From: Culex pipiens pallens
Lineage: Eukaryota; Arthropoda; Insecta; Diptera; Culicidae
NCBI RefSeq assembly: GCF_016801865.2
Contig: NC_068939.1
Coordinates: forward strand, 92,338,879 to 92,402,878
Direction of reading: 5' to 3'
DNA: 64,000 bases
Part shown: positions 24,340 through 36,345 of the stretch, in pieces
How the letters are laid out: the number at the start of each line of letters is the position of its first letter
Position numbering within the stretch: the stretch's first letter is position 1
The notes under the pieces: generated by a model
What the model saw: the letters and a program-made list of their open reading frames with translations, nothing else
What the model was told of the DNA's origin: nothing
The model's database searches: none
Program-made: the position numbers and the translations under genes

Positions 24340-25346
24340 TAGGGTGGTCCAAATGCAAGCTTTCTGATTGACCTATCACTAGGCTAAATTCCAAATTTGA
24401 GCTCATTCTAACCACGGGAACCCCTCGCTTGAAGTTTGTATGGGAAAATCGGCAAAATGTATGGAGAAAGGCAACTGTTTCAGTTCTTACCTGTGAATTG
24501 CGCAATAGTCGTCTTATCTTTATCAATTCTTAGATGTAGAACATTCATTAAATTTGAAACAACTTTCCCGAAGAAACCATATTTTTAAGGATTTTTTGCT
24601 GAAAAGTTATTAGCTTCTGAAAATGACCACTTTTGCGCAGGGGCTAACTAGAAAAATATATTTTTAAACTCTGGTGTCTTCGGGAAAGTTGTTCAAACTT
24701 TCATGAAGGTCCTACATCTGAGTACAGTCCAGACTCGATTATCCGAAGCCTCGATTATCCGAAGTTTCGATTATCTGAAGGTTTGTATGGGACTTCGGAT
24801 AATCGAATCACGAACATTTTTTTTTCTTTTTCTTCTTTTAAACTTGATTCGAGTTCTGCAACCCCATTTTAGTCAAATTTGAATAGTTGATTGCCTATTG
24901 AATAATAATGTGCATTTTTTCAATATTTCAACACCACCATATTGGTCGCCATCTTGGATTCAAAAGTTTTAAATCACTTTAACCTGGTTTAGGGGTCATA
25001 CTTAAGCTCGACAAGAAAAAATTTGGCAGCGAACATTTTTTTTTGCCGTGATTCGATTGTCCGAAGTTTCGAATATCCGAAGTGAAATTTTTCCGAGGCC
25101 TTCGGATAATCGAGTCTGGACTGTATTGATAAAGATTGAACGACCATTGCGCCCTCCACAGGTAAAAAACTGAAACAGTTGCTTTTCCCCTTAAATTTTG
25201 ACGATTTTTCCCATACCAACTTCAAGCGATTAGAGGGAGGGGTTCCCGAGGTAAGAATGAGCTCAAATTTGCAATTTAGCCTAGTGATGGGTCAATCTTT
25301 GATTTCAGGGGGTAGCCCCGAGAAAGCCCGGATTTGTACCACCCTA
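24340..25346. mobile_element. hAT-like foldback MITE
   Basis: The TIRs TAGGGTGGTCCAAAT (24340) and TTTGTACCACCCTA (25346) are flanked by a perfect 8-bp duplication ATGTCTAT (24332-24339 and 25347-25354). The 8-bp target site and YAGGGTG ends fit hAT. Arms of about 220-380 bp are near-complementary. The middle is occupied by a second MITE at 24725-25123. No transposase is present. A fragment of the same family lies at 61773-61895. Confidence 0.9.
24725..25123. mobile_element. Tc1/mariner-like MITE nested in the hAT-like element
   Basis: The TIRs CAGTCCAGACTCGATTATCC and GGATAATCGAGTCTGGACTG are flanked by TA on both sides. It is 399 bp with repeated GATTATCCGAAG words and no coding sequence. 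The TA target and CAGTC ends suggest a Tc1/mariner/pogo-type donor. Confidence 0.88.
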
Positions 25347-25354
25347 ATGTCTAT

Positions 25355-26890
25355 CAATTATTTGTGAGGTTTAGATGTAATTTCCTCCATTTTTTTGAAC
25401 CTGTCTAAAGGCACATGATTGCCAGTTTTAATAGTTTTCATCTTAAATCGTCGCTGCACTTGGTTTGCACAGTTAGGTAAATCTCTCTTAAATGGAGCCA
25501 ACCTTTTACAATGTTACCAAATTTCCATATTGGGATAAATCGTTCCAATTTTTACACAACTTTTTCTTTTAAACGAGATCCGTTTTTGAAAAGTAAAGTC
25601 AATTTTACATAACTACCCATAACATTAGATAGTGTTGCCAGATCAGTTATAATTTACCTCATTAGAAATCTTTGAGTCATATCTTGTTTATAATGCATAA
25701 TTTTAACTTAAACTTATAGATGACTTTTGCAAACACCACTCTAACTTTTTTGAACCGAATGATTCTCAGGGCCTGATTTCCTTGGTGTACAGATCACGAA
25801 TCCCACATAAGATCTTGGTTAGTTGTGACAGGAGCTGACGCTCCTACTTTGAAGTTTAAATGGGATTTAATTCGTAAAATCTGTGCTATGATTTGCCTGC
25901 TATTTTGAGTATCTTAACATTTTTTTTTTAATTTTTCAAAAACCACATGACCTCATAGGTCTTGTTTCAGAGAATGATTTTGCTGAAATGGCAAAGAGAA
26001 CCTCCACTATGAAGATTGCTACAGCATCTTAACATTTTTTTTTTTTTTTAAATTTTAACTCTAGAAATTTCTCACCTTGTTGTTTTGTTATGATAACAAA
26101 CATGGCCAAACCACCATTCATTAAAATGTTGCACCACACTCGGCTCAATCAAGCCTACACTTTATCTATCACCACAGAAAAAAAAAGTTGTTTTATGATC
26201 ATTTATCCACATCTCCCCATCCTAGAAGAGGACAAACAATTCCGCCGAAGTCCTAAAATAGAATCCAATTTTGGTTCACCAACAATTTCCCCAGAAACCA
26301 TTTGCAACAGCCAACTGCTGTTGGGAGAGGCTCTAAATTGGCATTATTCAAAACCCCAAACCCAGGTGCCGCCGCTGCACAAATGACGTCACTCTCACGC
26401 GGTTCCCGACCTATTTTTGGGGGGCCACCAGGAACGGGAATGGAATTTTCCACCGATCGACAAAAACCTGGAGCAGGCACCCTCCTGCTGGTGGGAAAGT
26501 TGGCACCAGGACAGAAAACAGGAACCGAAGGCTCAATGAACTGCGCAGATGCTCACAATTTTTGCTGCCGCCATCCAACCACCGCCAGGAGGACCTGCTT
26601 CCGTACTCCAAGAGCAAATGAAAATCAATGAAAATTTAGGTCAGCCCATTCATGAGCAAAGACATGAATGAAACGTTCGCTTCATTGTGAAAATTTGATT
26701 TGAGTTTTTTGAAAGTTCGACTTCACTTGATTTTTTTACATCATTGATCGCACTATCGCGTTGTGAAAAAAATCGAGAAAAAAAAACAATTTCTACCAAT
26801 TTTACCCTGAAAAAAAATCCATGCAAATGAGTTATAATAAGTTGGCTATTAATACTAATACCATTTCCTTCATGTTTTGTCTTCTTCCAG
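25355..26890. other. 3' end of the eIF5B intron
   Basis: AT-rich to about 26080, then a GC-richer block (26270-26630) with TGACGTCA at 26384-26391. Positions 25800-25870 resemble the family at 63574-64000 (GACAGGAGCTGACGCTCC, AAATGGGATTTAA). No coding exon other than the one at 26891 was found. Confidence 0.45.
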
Positions 26891-26998
26891 ATATCCCGTC
26901 AAAGTATTGACGCCTGCAAAGACTACTTCCGTGACGATCTGCTAAAGTCGGACTGGGCGCTGATGGTGGAGCTGAAGAAAACGTTCCAGATTCTGTAG
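26891..26998 (+). CDS. eIF5B: eIF5B last coding exon
   Basis: After the acceptor CTTCTTCCAG, 35 codons and a TAG stop (26996-26998) encode the conserved C-terminal helix of eIF5B. It begins ISRQSIDACKDYFRDD and ends WALMVELKKTFQIL. Animal eIF5B proteins end in the same way. The frame joins the exon 2301-2462 in phase 0, skipping the 24.4 kb intron. This helix packs against domain IV, which contacts eIF1A on the ribosome. The exon is intact and its splice sites are canonical. Confidence 0.97.
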   Translation: MSRQSIDACKDYFRDDLLKSDWALMVELKKTFQIL

Positions 26999-27480
26999 TG
27001 TGCTGGCCGCCGCCGCCGCCCCGCGATGGATGATTTGTTTTTTTCGACTTTTTCACACGGTAAATTCGTTTTATTTTTAAACAACAACATTGTTTTGCAT
27101 CGAGTCCGATCCAATTGAGCGAAAGCAGCAGCAGACGGTTTCTTAGTTTTTAGATTAGATATCTTTTCCAATTGTTTGTTTTGCTTTCTTTCTTCTTTTT
27201 TGTTTCGTTTCGTTTCGATTAGCCAACCAATTGTAATTTTTACTTAAAATCACAACATTGTCTAGGTATTTAATCAATTGTTTGACATCAGTTTGATTCG
27301 GGGAGAAACTTTGCGGAGTTTGTTTCGTTGGTAGATGGTAGAATGATTGCAGGAGAGGACATTGTGATTGCCCCTTCCCCAAGCGGAACGGTTGGGTGAA
27401 CGTGATTGTAAAGTTTCTAAAGGTGAAGAATGATGAGTAAAATCTTGTAATAAAAGAAACAATTTAAACAAAAGTGGCGA
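26999..27480 (+). other. eIF5B: eIF5B 3' UTR
   Basis: Non-coding sequence follows the stop codon, with a GC-rich start (CCGCCGCCGCC) and T-rich middle. The first good poly(A) signal, AATAAA, lies at 27449-27454, giving a 3' UTR of about 470 nt. Confidence 0.75.
27449..27454 (+). terminator. Poly(A) signal of eIF5B
   Basis: AATAAA lies about 450 nt after the stop codon, in a stretch TTGTAATAAAAGAAAC. It is the first canonical signal downstream of the gene. Confidence 0.7.
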
Positions 27481-28075
27481 GAGGTACGTTTTGTCGAAAG
27501 AAACTTCCCCTTAAAATTATGATACAAGTGAGGCTGACGGCATGCCCATACCTTTACTCGCTATCTGCCTGTGGATGTGCTGTCCACGTCACCGTTATTG
27601 CCATCAACTAAGCATAATAAGGATGTACTTCGTTTACGCGATTCGAAACAACTACCGGTGCGCCACACACAACTGCCACGGACAGAGTGAGTTGGTCGCA
27701 GCAGAACAGCCTTAGCCTGTTCGTGAGTGAGGGTCATCTGGGAAGAACAGTGCAGTGCGGTTTGTCCTAATTATCCTATGTTAGAGAAGTTTCCTCAGAA
27801 AAATATTTAGATTACCTTTTCTTGACTCCAACAATTTAAAAATTTTAAATACAAAAATCCTTGGATCTGAAAAAAAACTAAAGCGAAAAAAATGTTGACA
27901 AAAAAACAGAAATTATCCATCAAAATTATCGTTTCTAAATCTTGGCGATAGCTTTGTTTTGGCACAATTATCTCTGTTTCTCAAAGTTATCACGGGGACT
28001 GACAATTGTTTTGAACAACAAAGCTCTTTAGTCGTTCCCGTGGCCGTGCTCTATTTGAAAAAAAAACCCTTTATG
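27481..28075. other. Intergenic, nothing recognised
   Basis: The GC-richer non-repetitive part 27530-27770 holds no gene that I can support. The rest is AT-rich. Confidence 0.45.
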
Positions 28076-28507
28076 CAATAGAGGAGAAAAGCAACTCGCG
28101 ATAAAAATTTGAGGCTAGGAATTTTGACAGGTATGATTTTCATAAAGTATTCGCCTCCTTTTCTCTCCCACAGAAAACTGCGGACAATGTAGCTGTCAAA
28201 CTAGGCCAAAATGTTAAAGTCACTCACAAAATGAACTTTGAGTGATTTGAGTTCATTTCTGACGTCACGATTTTCTCCTCTAAAATGAATTGCACTCAAT
28301 AAAGGAGAAAATTGTGACGTCAGAAATGAACTCAAATCACTCAAAGTTCATTTTGTGAGTGACTTTAACATTTTGGCCTAGTTTGACAGCTACCTCGTTC
28401 CCAGGTTTTCTGTGGGAGAGAAAAGGAGGCGAATACTTTATGAAAATCATACCTGTCAAAATTCCTAGCCTCAAAATTTTGTCGCGAGTTGCTTTTCTCC
28501 TCTATTG
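28076..28507. repeat. Foldback element, arms about 205 bp, loop 20 bp
   Basis: The ends CAATAGAGGAGAAAAGCAAC and GTTGCTTTTCTCCTCTATTG match, and the arms are nearly perfect throughout. The loop is 28281-28300. Each arm contains TGACGTCA (28260-28267 and 28315-28322). It can form one long hairpin. Confidence 0.92.
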
Positions 28508-28648
28508 AGTGCTATAATCTGCTGCTTGATTTCGCTTGTAACTGGAAAAAAATGTGACAGCTGAAAAAATACCGAAAATTTTCGCTGTTTTTGACAGAAA
28601 ATATACCGTAAGGGATAGCTACAGAAAAAAACAGTTGTCATTAGCTCT

Positions 28649-31393
28649 ATTCCCGTACTGCAGAATTCTGCAACTCTGTCCGAAATCGGCCCGTACTTTT
28701 CTGCAACAAAAGTAACTTTCCCGAGCAGGCGGAAATAACTTGGGAAGGTCAGTTTTTGATATTGTGAGAAGATTGAAGTATGTTATTGGGATGATCGGAT
28801 TAGTTGTTAAAATAACAAAAATCAATAACAAAGATTTGTTCGAAGAATAACTTAAACTGTTATTATGTTGTTATTGCAATAACAAACCATTAACACAAAA
28901 GGAATCATGAAGTAATAACAAGATTTTTTATTTTGTGCGGAGAGGTGGAGCAGCCTAATAACAACAATTGTTATTGAACTTGTGTGTCTCCATAACAAAA
29001 AATGTTATTGTTTTGGTTTATTTGCCATTTGCTAATAAACCTGCAGTTGCCATAACTCTTCTGTACTGGGCAGGGCTGCAGAGTCGGGTTACTTCAAGCG
29101 ACTTTGAATCCATACTTTGAAGACAACTCCGACTCTGGATGCAGGATATAACGTCAACGCCGAATTCAGCTCTCCAAAAATACCCGGCTTCACAGATTCC
29201 GACTCCAAGTGAAAGTTGCTGAAAATTAGATAAATCCGCAGCCGTCTCCGAGGTCTCACTCCAGCTCGAACTTCAACGTCAGCTCCGACTTCCTCGCTCT
29301 GGGAAAATAATCGCATTTCAAAAATTCTCAATAAATAAATCAATACCCTTAGAGAATATAACAAACTTAAAAAAAAACAACTTTCAAAAGGTAATTTTAT
29401 CAGATTAATTTAAGCTTAAGGATCCCATTTCATGGTCAAATAAATAACCACCAGTAAATTAGACAAATTCATTCCATAGTTCTAGCTAATTTTGGTGAAG
29501 TCCCTTAGGGGGTATATTATATAATTTAAAAAAAAATCAGCTCTCAAAATTTCAACTTTTAATAATAATTTTAGCTTATTTCAAGGCCAAAATAATGACC
29601 CCGACGAAATTGGACAAAATTATACCAAACATATAGAAACATATTTAACAAAAGAAAAAATATTAACAGATTGTGTTATGGACACTGAAAAACTTTTCCA
29701 TTTGTGCGATTCATGGTAATTTTATTTCTAAGTCAGAATACCAAACGAATAACAAATTTTGTAATTAGGAGAGTTTTTGAAATGTATTACATTTCCTCTT
29801 ATTAGCGTGTTATTAAACATTTTCAATATAATATCACTTCAATACCAAATTTTGTTATTTTATCAGTAACTGTTATTATTTTTTCTTCTTGAAGTTGAAG
29901 TGCAGGATAAAATAATAACACTTTTTGTTATTTTAACAGGATTTGTTATTGAAATATTATGTATTTTGTTATTACCGTCTGCCCGGGTTTCTCTCAGGCA
30001 GAACTTCTGCAATGAGAGATGCCGAAGTTGCAGCAAAACCGTTCCCGAACTTTTCTGCTAGCTCTCTCTTCTCTTTCGTGTTGAAAAGTAACTGCAAGTT
30101 GGTGTGATGGATGTTGAGTACACGCTCACATGAAATTAGCAAGTTGGGTGAAATCAAGCATTTATTATAAGTTGTAATAAATTTGATGTCTTAATTTTTG
30201 GTTTTATTATTTTTTATGTTGACGATTTCAGGCTAAGTTCGATTTATAAAAATGATATAGCGAATTTTTTATTTTTAAATGTTAATATTTTAACCTGATA
30301 AAATGTTGATAACAAACAATTTGTGTCATGAAAACAAATGGTTTTTTTTTAACTTTTAAAAGACATTTTTTTTTAGTTTAATAAATTTCAAATAAATATT
30401 TGTTTGAGGAATACTTTTTGATCTTCAATTGTTTTAGAACAGACTAAATATGTGTGTTAAAATAATAGGTAAATTAAATTGGCAAATAATAAATTGTACC
30501 TGTAATTGTGCTACCAATATTCTTATATGAACCAAAAAAGGGGCAATCGCGAGTGTGTAAACGGCGCAGATAGTTTCAATAAGGAGAGAAGAGCAGTTCT
30601 ATTTGAGACATGAATATTCCAAAGTGTTTTCTTATGTGAACCAAAACATTTGATGTAATTTAGTCAAGTTTTCAATGAAGGAATCATAAGGAGGTATTAG
30701 ACTATACCAAACAAATAATAAACATAATTGATTATATAACTGATAAACATCACATTTTTGCTGAAACAAAAGTTCCGTTGTTTACAAATCATATTTTATA
30801 TTCTTTAAAATTTTATTTAAAGTCCAAACTTTCGATATACTTCACACCACATTTCTATGCTTAGAAGGTGTTCTTAAATTCCTAAATGCCGCCATCTTCG
30901 GATAATAGAGTACAAACTGTTTCTGCTTTTTATACTTGAGTTTAATTTTTTTATTTACAAAAAAATATATATATTTTTTTTTAATTTTTCAACTCTAGCT
31001 TTTGAATTTTGGGTGTTCTGAACTCTTTAATATTCAAACTTTTGATATGTTTATTTGATTTTTTAAATAAAATGTTGTGTTGCATAAAATAATAATTTCC
31101 CGTTCTAGAGGTAAATTTCTTTCAATTATTTTTTTGCCAACATTTTGAAATAAAAAAAAAACATTAATATCTAATTTGAGTGAATACACTCAACAGTGTA
31201 CAACATTGCAGAAAAAAAACTGGAACGCGCTACCCATGCAAAAGTGTTGCCGCTTCTCTCCTTGCAGAACTTCTGCAAAAGAGAGAGAATTGACGAGAGC
31301 TAGCTGAAAAGTACGGGGACGTGCTGCAATAAAAGTGACTTATGCTGGCTGCAGAATTCTGCAGAAATTCTGCAATTCTGCAAGTACGGGAAT
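28649..31393. mobile_element. Composite TIR element rich in CTGCAGAATTCTGCAG
   Basis: The ends ATTCCCGTACTGCAGAATTC (28649) and CTGCAAGTACGGGAAT (31393) are inverted. Sub-terminal blocks with TTCTGC and GTACTTTTC are also mirrored. The inside contains the Harbinger-like MITE 28720-29987 and an AT-rich core (30180-31200) with no coding sequence. Confidence 0.7.
28720..29987 (-). mobile_element. Harbinger-like MITE, copy 2 (complete)
   Basis: The ends CCCGAGCAGGCGG and CCGTCTGCCCGGG are flanked by TTT on both sides (28717-28719 and 29988-29990), a 3-bp target duplication. It is inverted relative to copy 1. The TAATAACA-rich arms, GCAGGGCTGCAGAGTC block and GTCGGAGCTGACGT block are all present. 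Only one 158-bp unit and part of another remain. Confidence 0.85.
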
Positions 31394-31412
31394 TGACCTA
31401 TTCTCTTCTCAG

Positions 31413-31604
31413 AACACAACAACAAGTGAAACTAAGAAGCCAAAATTTTGGAGTGCTGAGGTAGAGTGCAGTGGAAACTATCACTTAATTGAAATTTATC
31501 AATCACATAGTGCTAGATTATCAAAAAGTCAACAATTTCCAACGTTCCAAATAAACGAAAACCGTATTGTGGAGCAGAATTTGTTTGCGAACATGTCAAA
31601 ATAA
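31413..31604 (+). CDS. Candidate 3'-terminal exon, unidentified protein
   Basis: A strong acceptor (CCTATTCTCTTCTCAG, ending 31412) is followed by 63 open codons and a TAA. AATAAA overlaps the stop at 31600-31605. The peptide has protein-like composition (for example KKPKFWSAEVECSGNYH and the end NLFANMSK), but I do not recognise it. The upstream exon was not found; it would lie before the composite element at 28649-31393 or have been lost. It could be a relic. What is seen is the frame and acceptor; that it is a gene is inference. Confidence 0.35.
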   Translation, partial: NTTTSETKKPKFWSAEVECSGNYHLIEIYQSHSARLSKSQQFPTFQINENRIVEQNLFANMSK

Positions 31605-31679
31605 ACAGAATTATGTTATGTAAACTTTTCCACCAATGTTTCAATCGTTGAGAAACATGTAATCATCCAACTCCCCGGA

Positions 31680-31950
31680 TATTTATAGTGTTATCGTTTG
31701 GCACAGCATTCAGTTTTACTAAAACAGAAGATTTTTTACTAATTCTATCAAATATCCAAACCAACGAAAATATTAGCGATGGCAGGTAATTTGCAGGCTG
31801 ATAAAATAGCTACTTTTTCGTCAGTTTACGCGAATTTTATCGCGTTTTGGGGATGGATCCCATTTCAGTGCAAGCTCAATTTGGTTTTCAAATCCATAGC
31901 ATGTGTAGCGAGATTTCCCGATATTTGTTGTCTAGACATGGGACGCTCAT
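31680..31950 (+). promoter_or_regulatory. Candidate TATA/Inr promoter with a short ORF
   Basis: TATTTATA at 31680 lies 32 bp upstream of the A of TCAGT (31710-31714), the spacing expected for an arthropod TATA-Inr promoter. The first ATG (31779, context TAGCGATGG) opens a 57-codon frame. A possible donor GTAATT at 31786 and acceptor CATTTCAG ending near 31869 offer an alternative. No family resemblance was found. Confidence 0.3.
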
Positions 31951-34430
31951 GAAAAAGTTTTTTGTTTTCAATTTTCATTGACACAATACCACTTCATTGA
32001 TATTTCAACCAGTGTGTCCCCCCAATTTCGTTCAAGGAGATTCCATACAAAGACACCGCCCTTTTTATGGGAAAGGAATTTGTGATGGCCTCCGCGCTCG
32101 TTATCGATCCGTCAGTGATTGTTTCAGTAAATCTGAGTTGCATTGTTAATTGAATTTTGGTCAACCGCGGCACATTTTCTTGAAATATTTCGTTGAACTG
32201 TCAAAAATTGATCGCCGTGGATCCCGGTTAATAATATTCTACCACCGTTTTTTGTGCGATCAAGTGGTCCAGATCGCAAAATTAAGTGGAAAATGTGAAG
32301 TTTTGGTGTCTTCAGAAGAGTTGTTGTAAATAAAAAGGGGCAACTTTTGATATGGTTGAAAATTAGGTTGATTCACGATTAGGGTAATTTTGAAAATCTA
32401 ACTTTTCAAGAATATTTTTGGGATTTTTTTGTCTTCTAGAAAGTTGGTGGGCTTGCCAATCCAAGCAACTTTGTCGAAGACACCAAAATTTTATCATGCA
32501 ATTTATGCCTCTATGACCAAATTTATGGAAAACATCTGAGCAAACCTTCAAAAATCAGTTTTTTGGACGAACATTTTTATTTTTTGACATGTCAATTTGG
32601 ACTTCAGGGTCAAAAGTTTCAGCTACTTTAATGTAAAAAAGATTGAAAAATAAAACTCAAATATTTTGAAAAGGCGCAAGCCAACCTTGAAACGCCAGAA
32701 TGCATTTGAGAGAGGAGATCCAGCACTACAAACCCTAAAAAATGTCAGGGGTGTTTTTCTTTAAACTTGAGATATCTTCATTTAAAAAAGTCTTATTTTC
32801 AAAGGAAACCCATAGGCGACCACCCTGACGAAACTCGAAAATTATCCAAACATATGTTTTTCCATGTAATTTTGCCTGCTGAATGTGAATCCGCTCTCAG
32901 AGTATTATTATCATTTTATCCCGCGGTTAACCAAAAACAAACTAAAAAATGCAACTGTGATGTTTCCCTGGAATATGGGGCTCTATAATTGATTTGTTTT
33001 CGTAAGTCGACTCAATCGTAATTTCGCAACAGTACCTAATCGATAGCCTGGATTTCCAATTTACGATTGCAACGTGCGCTGAATTTTAAATCAAAGGGTA
33101 AAGAAGGGGATGTTGGTTGAGGATTGTGCCAAAATTGACGTTATTTTTCTTGTTAGTTATTTTTCTAGATATTAAAATATTTTTCAATACCTGCCCATCC
33201 ATCCTAAGCTCTGAGCGTACACGCTCGAATCAAACAAGCAGATCCGTTTGAATTCTGCTGTTTCTACACCGGCCTCTCTGAATAGTATGATAAGCTCTAG
33301 GCAGCAGCCGCGCGGTCGGGTCGAGGATTTGGTCATCAACATAATTCTCGCTCAACCGGTTCCTCATCTGCCCTGTGCGGCGCGCGGCCCGGCATCTGAC
33401 CGATCCGCGATCCTACCCTACGACGATGATGATGATGATGATGATGATGATGGAACCTCCTCGCCGTGGAAGCAGGCAGAGGTCAAATTAGCGCAATAAA
33501 GTGGTTGAATTGTCACAACCGACGCTGCTGACGTTGCTGCTGCGGCTGTGGTTATAAAAAAGGGGTATTCTTCAATTGTGGTGATAAGCGAAAATTATTT
33601 GCTCTGACAAGCTGCGAAACATTTGGCATATTTGTGTGGCCTCGGCCGGCTTTCCGAGAGCAGAGAGCTTGTTTTGAGGGTTTGAAGAATTCACGCCCTT
33701 ATTGTAGCCTAGACCACAATTGATTCTGTCGACCAAAAACAATCGAACTAATTTTGATAAAAAGAGAGGCATTTACCGACTCTACCACACAAGATTAGAT
33801 TAAAGTTTTATGATCTGCACGCGTCCAACCCATATATCGATGATCGGTCTTAACGGAGCTTTGGTCATTAGATGCACAGTTGCAACGGATTTTCGCTGCG
33901 TTGCACTTCCATGTAGTCCACAGGAAGTGACTACCAGTCAGAAAAAAACATTTCGCGATTACTTCGTGTGATTACTCCTGTCATGCTCATCAATTACTTG
34001 AGATCACAGCTAGGAGGGATAATATCAGGGAACAAGGAACGCCGGAAGTGTAGCACATATCCGTTATCGTAACTGCTGAAAGATTCAAGAAGTGAGCAAA
34101 TCTCTACGTAATCTGCTGGTTTCGACCTGTTTTATTTATTTATTTTTTTGCCTCAAACTTTTGTGTGTCATTGGTTCACCCATACAAGTCTCCATGCAGT
34201 TTTGGCAGCTATCCATACAAAAATGGCAAGTAAATATTCTCTTCAAAAAAAATATTTTGAAAATTTAGGAATCAAGACTAACAGTTTAAAAGGGCGTCAT
34301 ATTGAATGTTTGGTCATTTTGAAATGTTAGTCTGGATCTATAATTTTCGAAATATTTTTTTCGAAGAGATCGGAATATTCCACGAAATGTTCATATATTA
34401 CCATTGAAAATCGTTTAGTTGCTTAGATAT
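31951..34430. other. Intergenic with repeat fragments and a (GAT)n tract
   Basis: Positions 32270-32740 contain two AACTTTGTCGAAGACACC-type phrases. Positions 33240-33560 are GC-richer, with a (GAT)9-10 microsatellite at 33424-33451. Positions 34148-34245 match the arm of the foldback at 16285-17040. No gene is supported. Confidence 0.45.
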
Positions 34431-35959
34431 CCCTGGCAGACGGTTATAACAAAATTAATAATATTTCAACTTCAAGAAGAATATATAATATCAAGTTCTG
34501 ATAAAAAACAAGATTTGGTATTGAAGTGATATTATATTGAAAATGCTGCAAATAAGAGGAAATGTTATACATTTCAAAAACTCTCCTGATAACAAGCTTT
34601 GTTATTCGTTTGGTATTATGACTTAGAAATGAAATTACCATAAATCGTACAAATGGAAAAGTTTTTAATAACACAATCTGTTATTAATTTTTCTTTTGTT
34701 AAATATGTTTAGATCATTGGGATAATTTTGTCCAATATCGTCGGGGTCATTATTTTGGCCATGAAATGGGGTGCTTAAGCTAAAATTATTCTAAAACGTT
34801 GAAATTTTTAAAGTTGATTTCTTTATTATTTGGTATACCCCCTAAGGGACTTAACTAAAATTGGCTAGAACCATGGAATAATTTTGACCAATTTCATCGT
34901 GGTCATTTACTTGACCATGAAATGGGGTCCTTAAGCTAAAATAACCCGATAAAATTAACTTTTGAAAATTGATTTTTTTTAATTTTGTTATATTCCCTAA
35001 GGGAATTGATTTATTTATTGAGAATTTTTGAAATGTGAATAACAAAAACTGTTATTATTTTCAAAGAGCCAGGAAGTCGGAGCTGACGTTGAAGTTCGAG
35101 CAGGAGTGAGACCTCATCGGATTCAGCTAATTTTCAGCAACTTTTACTTGGAGTCGGAATCTGTGAAGTCGGGTATTTTGGAGAGCTGAAGTCGGCGTTG
35201 ACGTCATATCATGCATCCAGAGTCGGATTTGTCATAATTTATTAACATAAATAATGTTATTTGTTGGCAAATCATCATAAATCCAGTCTCCCAACTCCAA
35301 ATAGGCATCCTTGACTGACTAAAAAAAAATTTTGGATTGAAGGTAAAGTTTACTAAATACTTAGTATAAAAGTTTATATAACTCTGGAAATTTTATATGA
35401 AACTTATCTAAACTTAATTTTGCAAACTTTCAATTTATCTGAATGTCAATATATGACCATAGAATTGCTAAATAAACATTTTGGAGTGTTAAGTTTAGAT
35501 AAGTTTCAAATAAAATTTCCAGAGTTATACAAACTTTTATACTAAGTATTAAGTAAACTTAATATTCAATCTAAATTATTTTTTTAATCAGTCAAGGATG
35601 CTTATTTGGAGTTGGAAAACTGGATTTATGGTGATTAGTCAACAAATAACTTTATTTATAGTAATTTTTCGAAAGGTGTACATACTTTGTTTGCACCCTT
35701 TTTAATTTCTGTAATAGTATTTGTTATATAACTTTTTAAAGAAAACATCTTTTCATGAGTTTTTTGTAGCAAAATGTTCAGCATGAGTTTCTAAACAAAA
35801 CGTAGAACTAGGTTTCTGTAAAAATTTAAATTGTTTACATGTTTCATCACAAAATGTGCATAGTGCCCAAGGGGTATAAATACTTTTTTTACATACTGTA
35901 TTCGATCTTCTCACAATATCACAAAACCGACCTTCTCAAGTTATTTCCGTCTGCTCGGG
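34431..35959 (+). mobile_element. Harbinger-like MITE, copy 3, with nested foldback
   Basis: The ends CCCTGGCAGACGG (34431) and CCGTCTGCTCGGG (35959) are flanked by TAT on both sides. The internal order matches copy 1 to about 35230. A separate foldback (about 35245-35665) then sits in the element, with arms sharing TTATTTGTTGGCAAATCA-type and TCCAGAGTTATA words. Confidence 0.85.
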
Positions 35960-36345
35960 TATATCGACATTACAAAATGAAGGGTTGTTTGGGTGAGACT
36001 TAGAAAACTTCAATATTCCACTATCTTTTTTTTAAGTATCACGTCGAACAATGCATTTAAAATAGAATTTTCAGCTTTTTTTTGCTGATTTTTTGAAGGG
36101 GGAACTTGAAATAAAATATGTTAATGTTCGTCATGAATGAAAATCAACCCTAAAATAATGAAAAATAATGCTGAGAAAATTATTTGATCTACAAATTGAA
36201 CTGATGGAATGTTGACAAATATTGCTACGATTTTAATTATAAAAAAATGAAACGGGACGCCTCAGATATCGTCTGTTTATCTGTCAATTTTTGGATTGGC
36301 AGAATGTATCTCAGACACTAGACAGCTCGTTCCAAGGGGAGCATA
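35960..36345. other. AT-rich spacer, nothing recognised
   Basis: No repeats with clear ends and no coding evidence. Confidence 0.45.

Larger units (their letters stand above)
2463..26890 (+). other. eIF5B: eIF5B last intron, about 24.4 kb
   Basis: The donor is GTAAGTGG at 2463. The acceptor is a pyrimidine run ending CTTCTTCCAG at 26890. Codons on the two sides join in phase 0 into continuous eIF5B sequence. The intron is filled with nested mobile elements in both orientations, listed separately. No other host gene inside it could be supported. Confidence 0.93.

Noticed and set aside
33553..33574. TATAAAA box upstream of TCAATT
   Set aside because: The spacing is only about 21 bp, shorter than expected, and there is no downstream coding exon.
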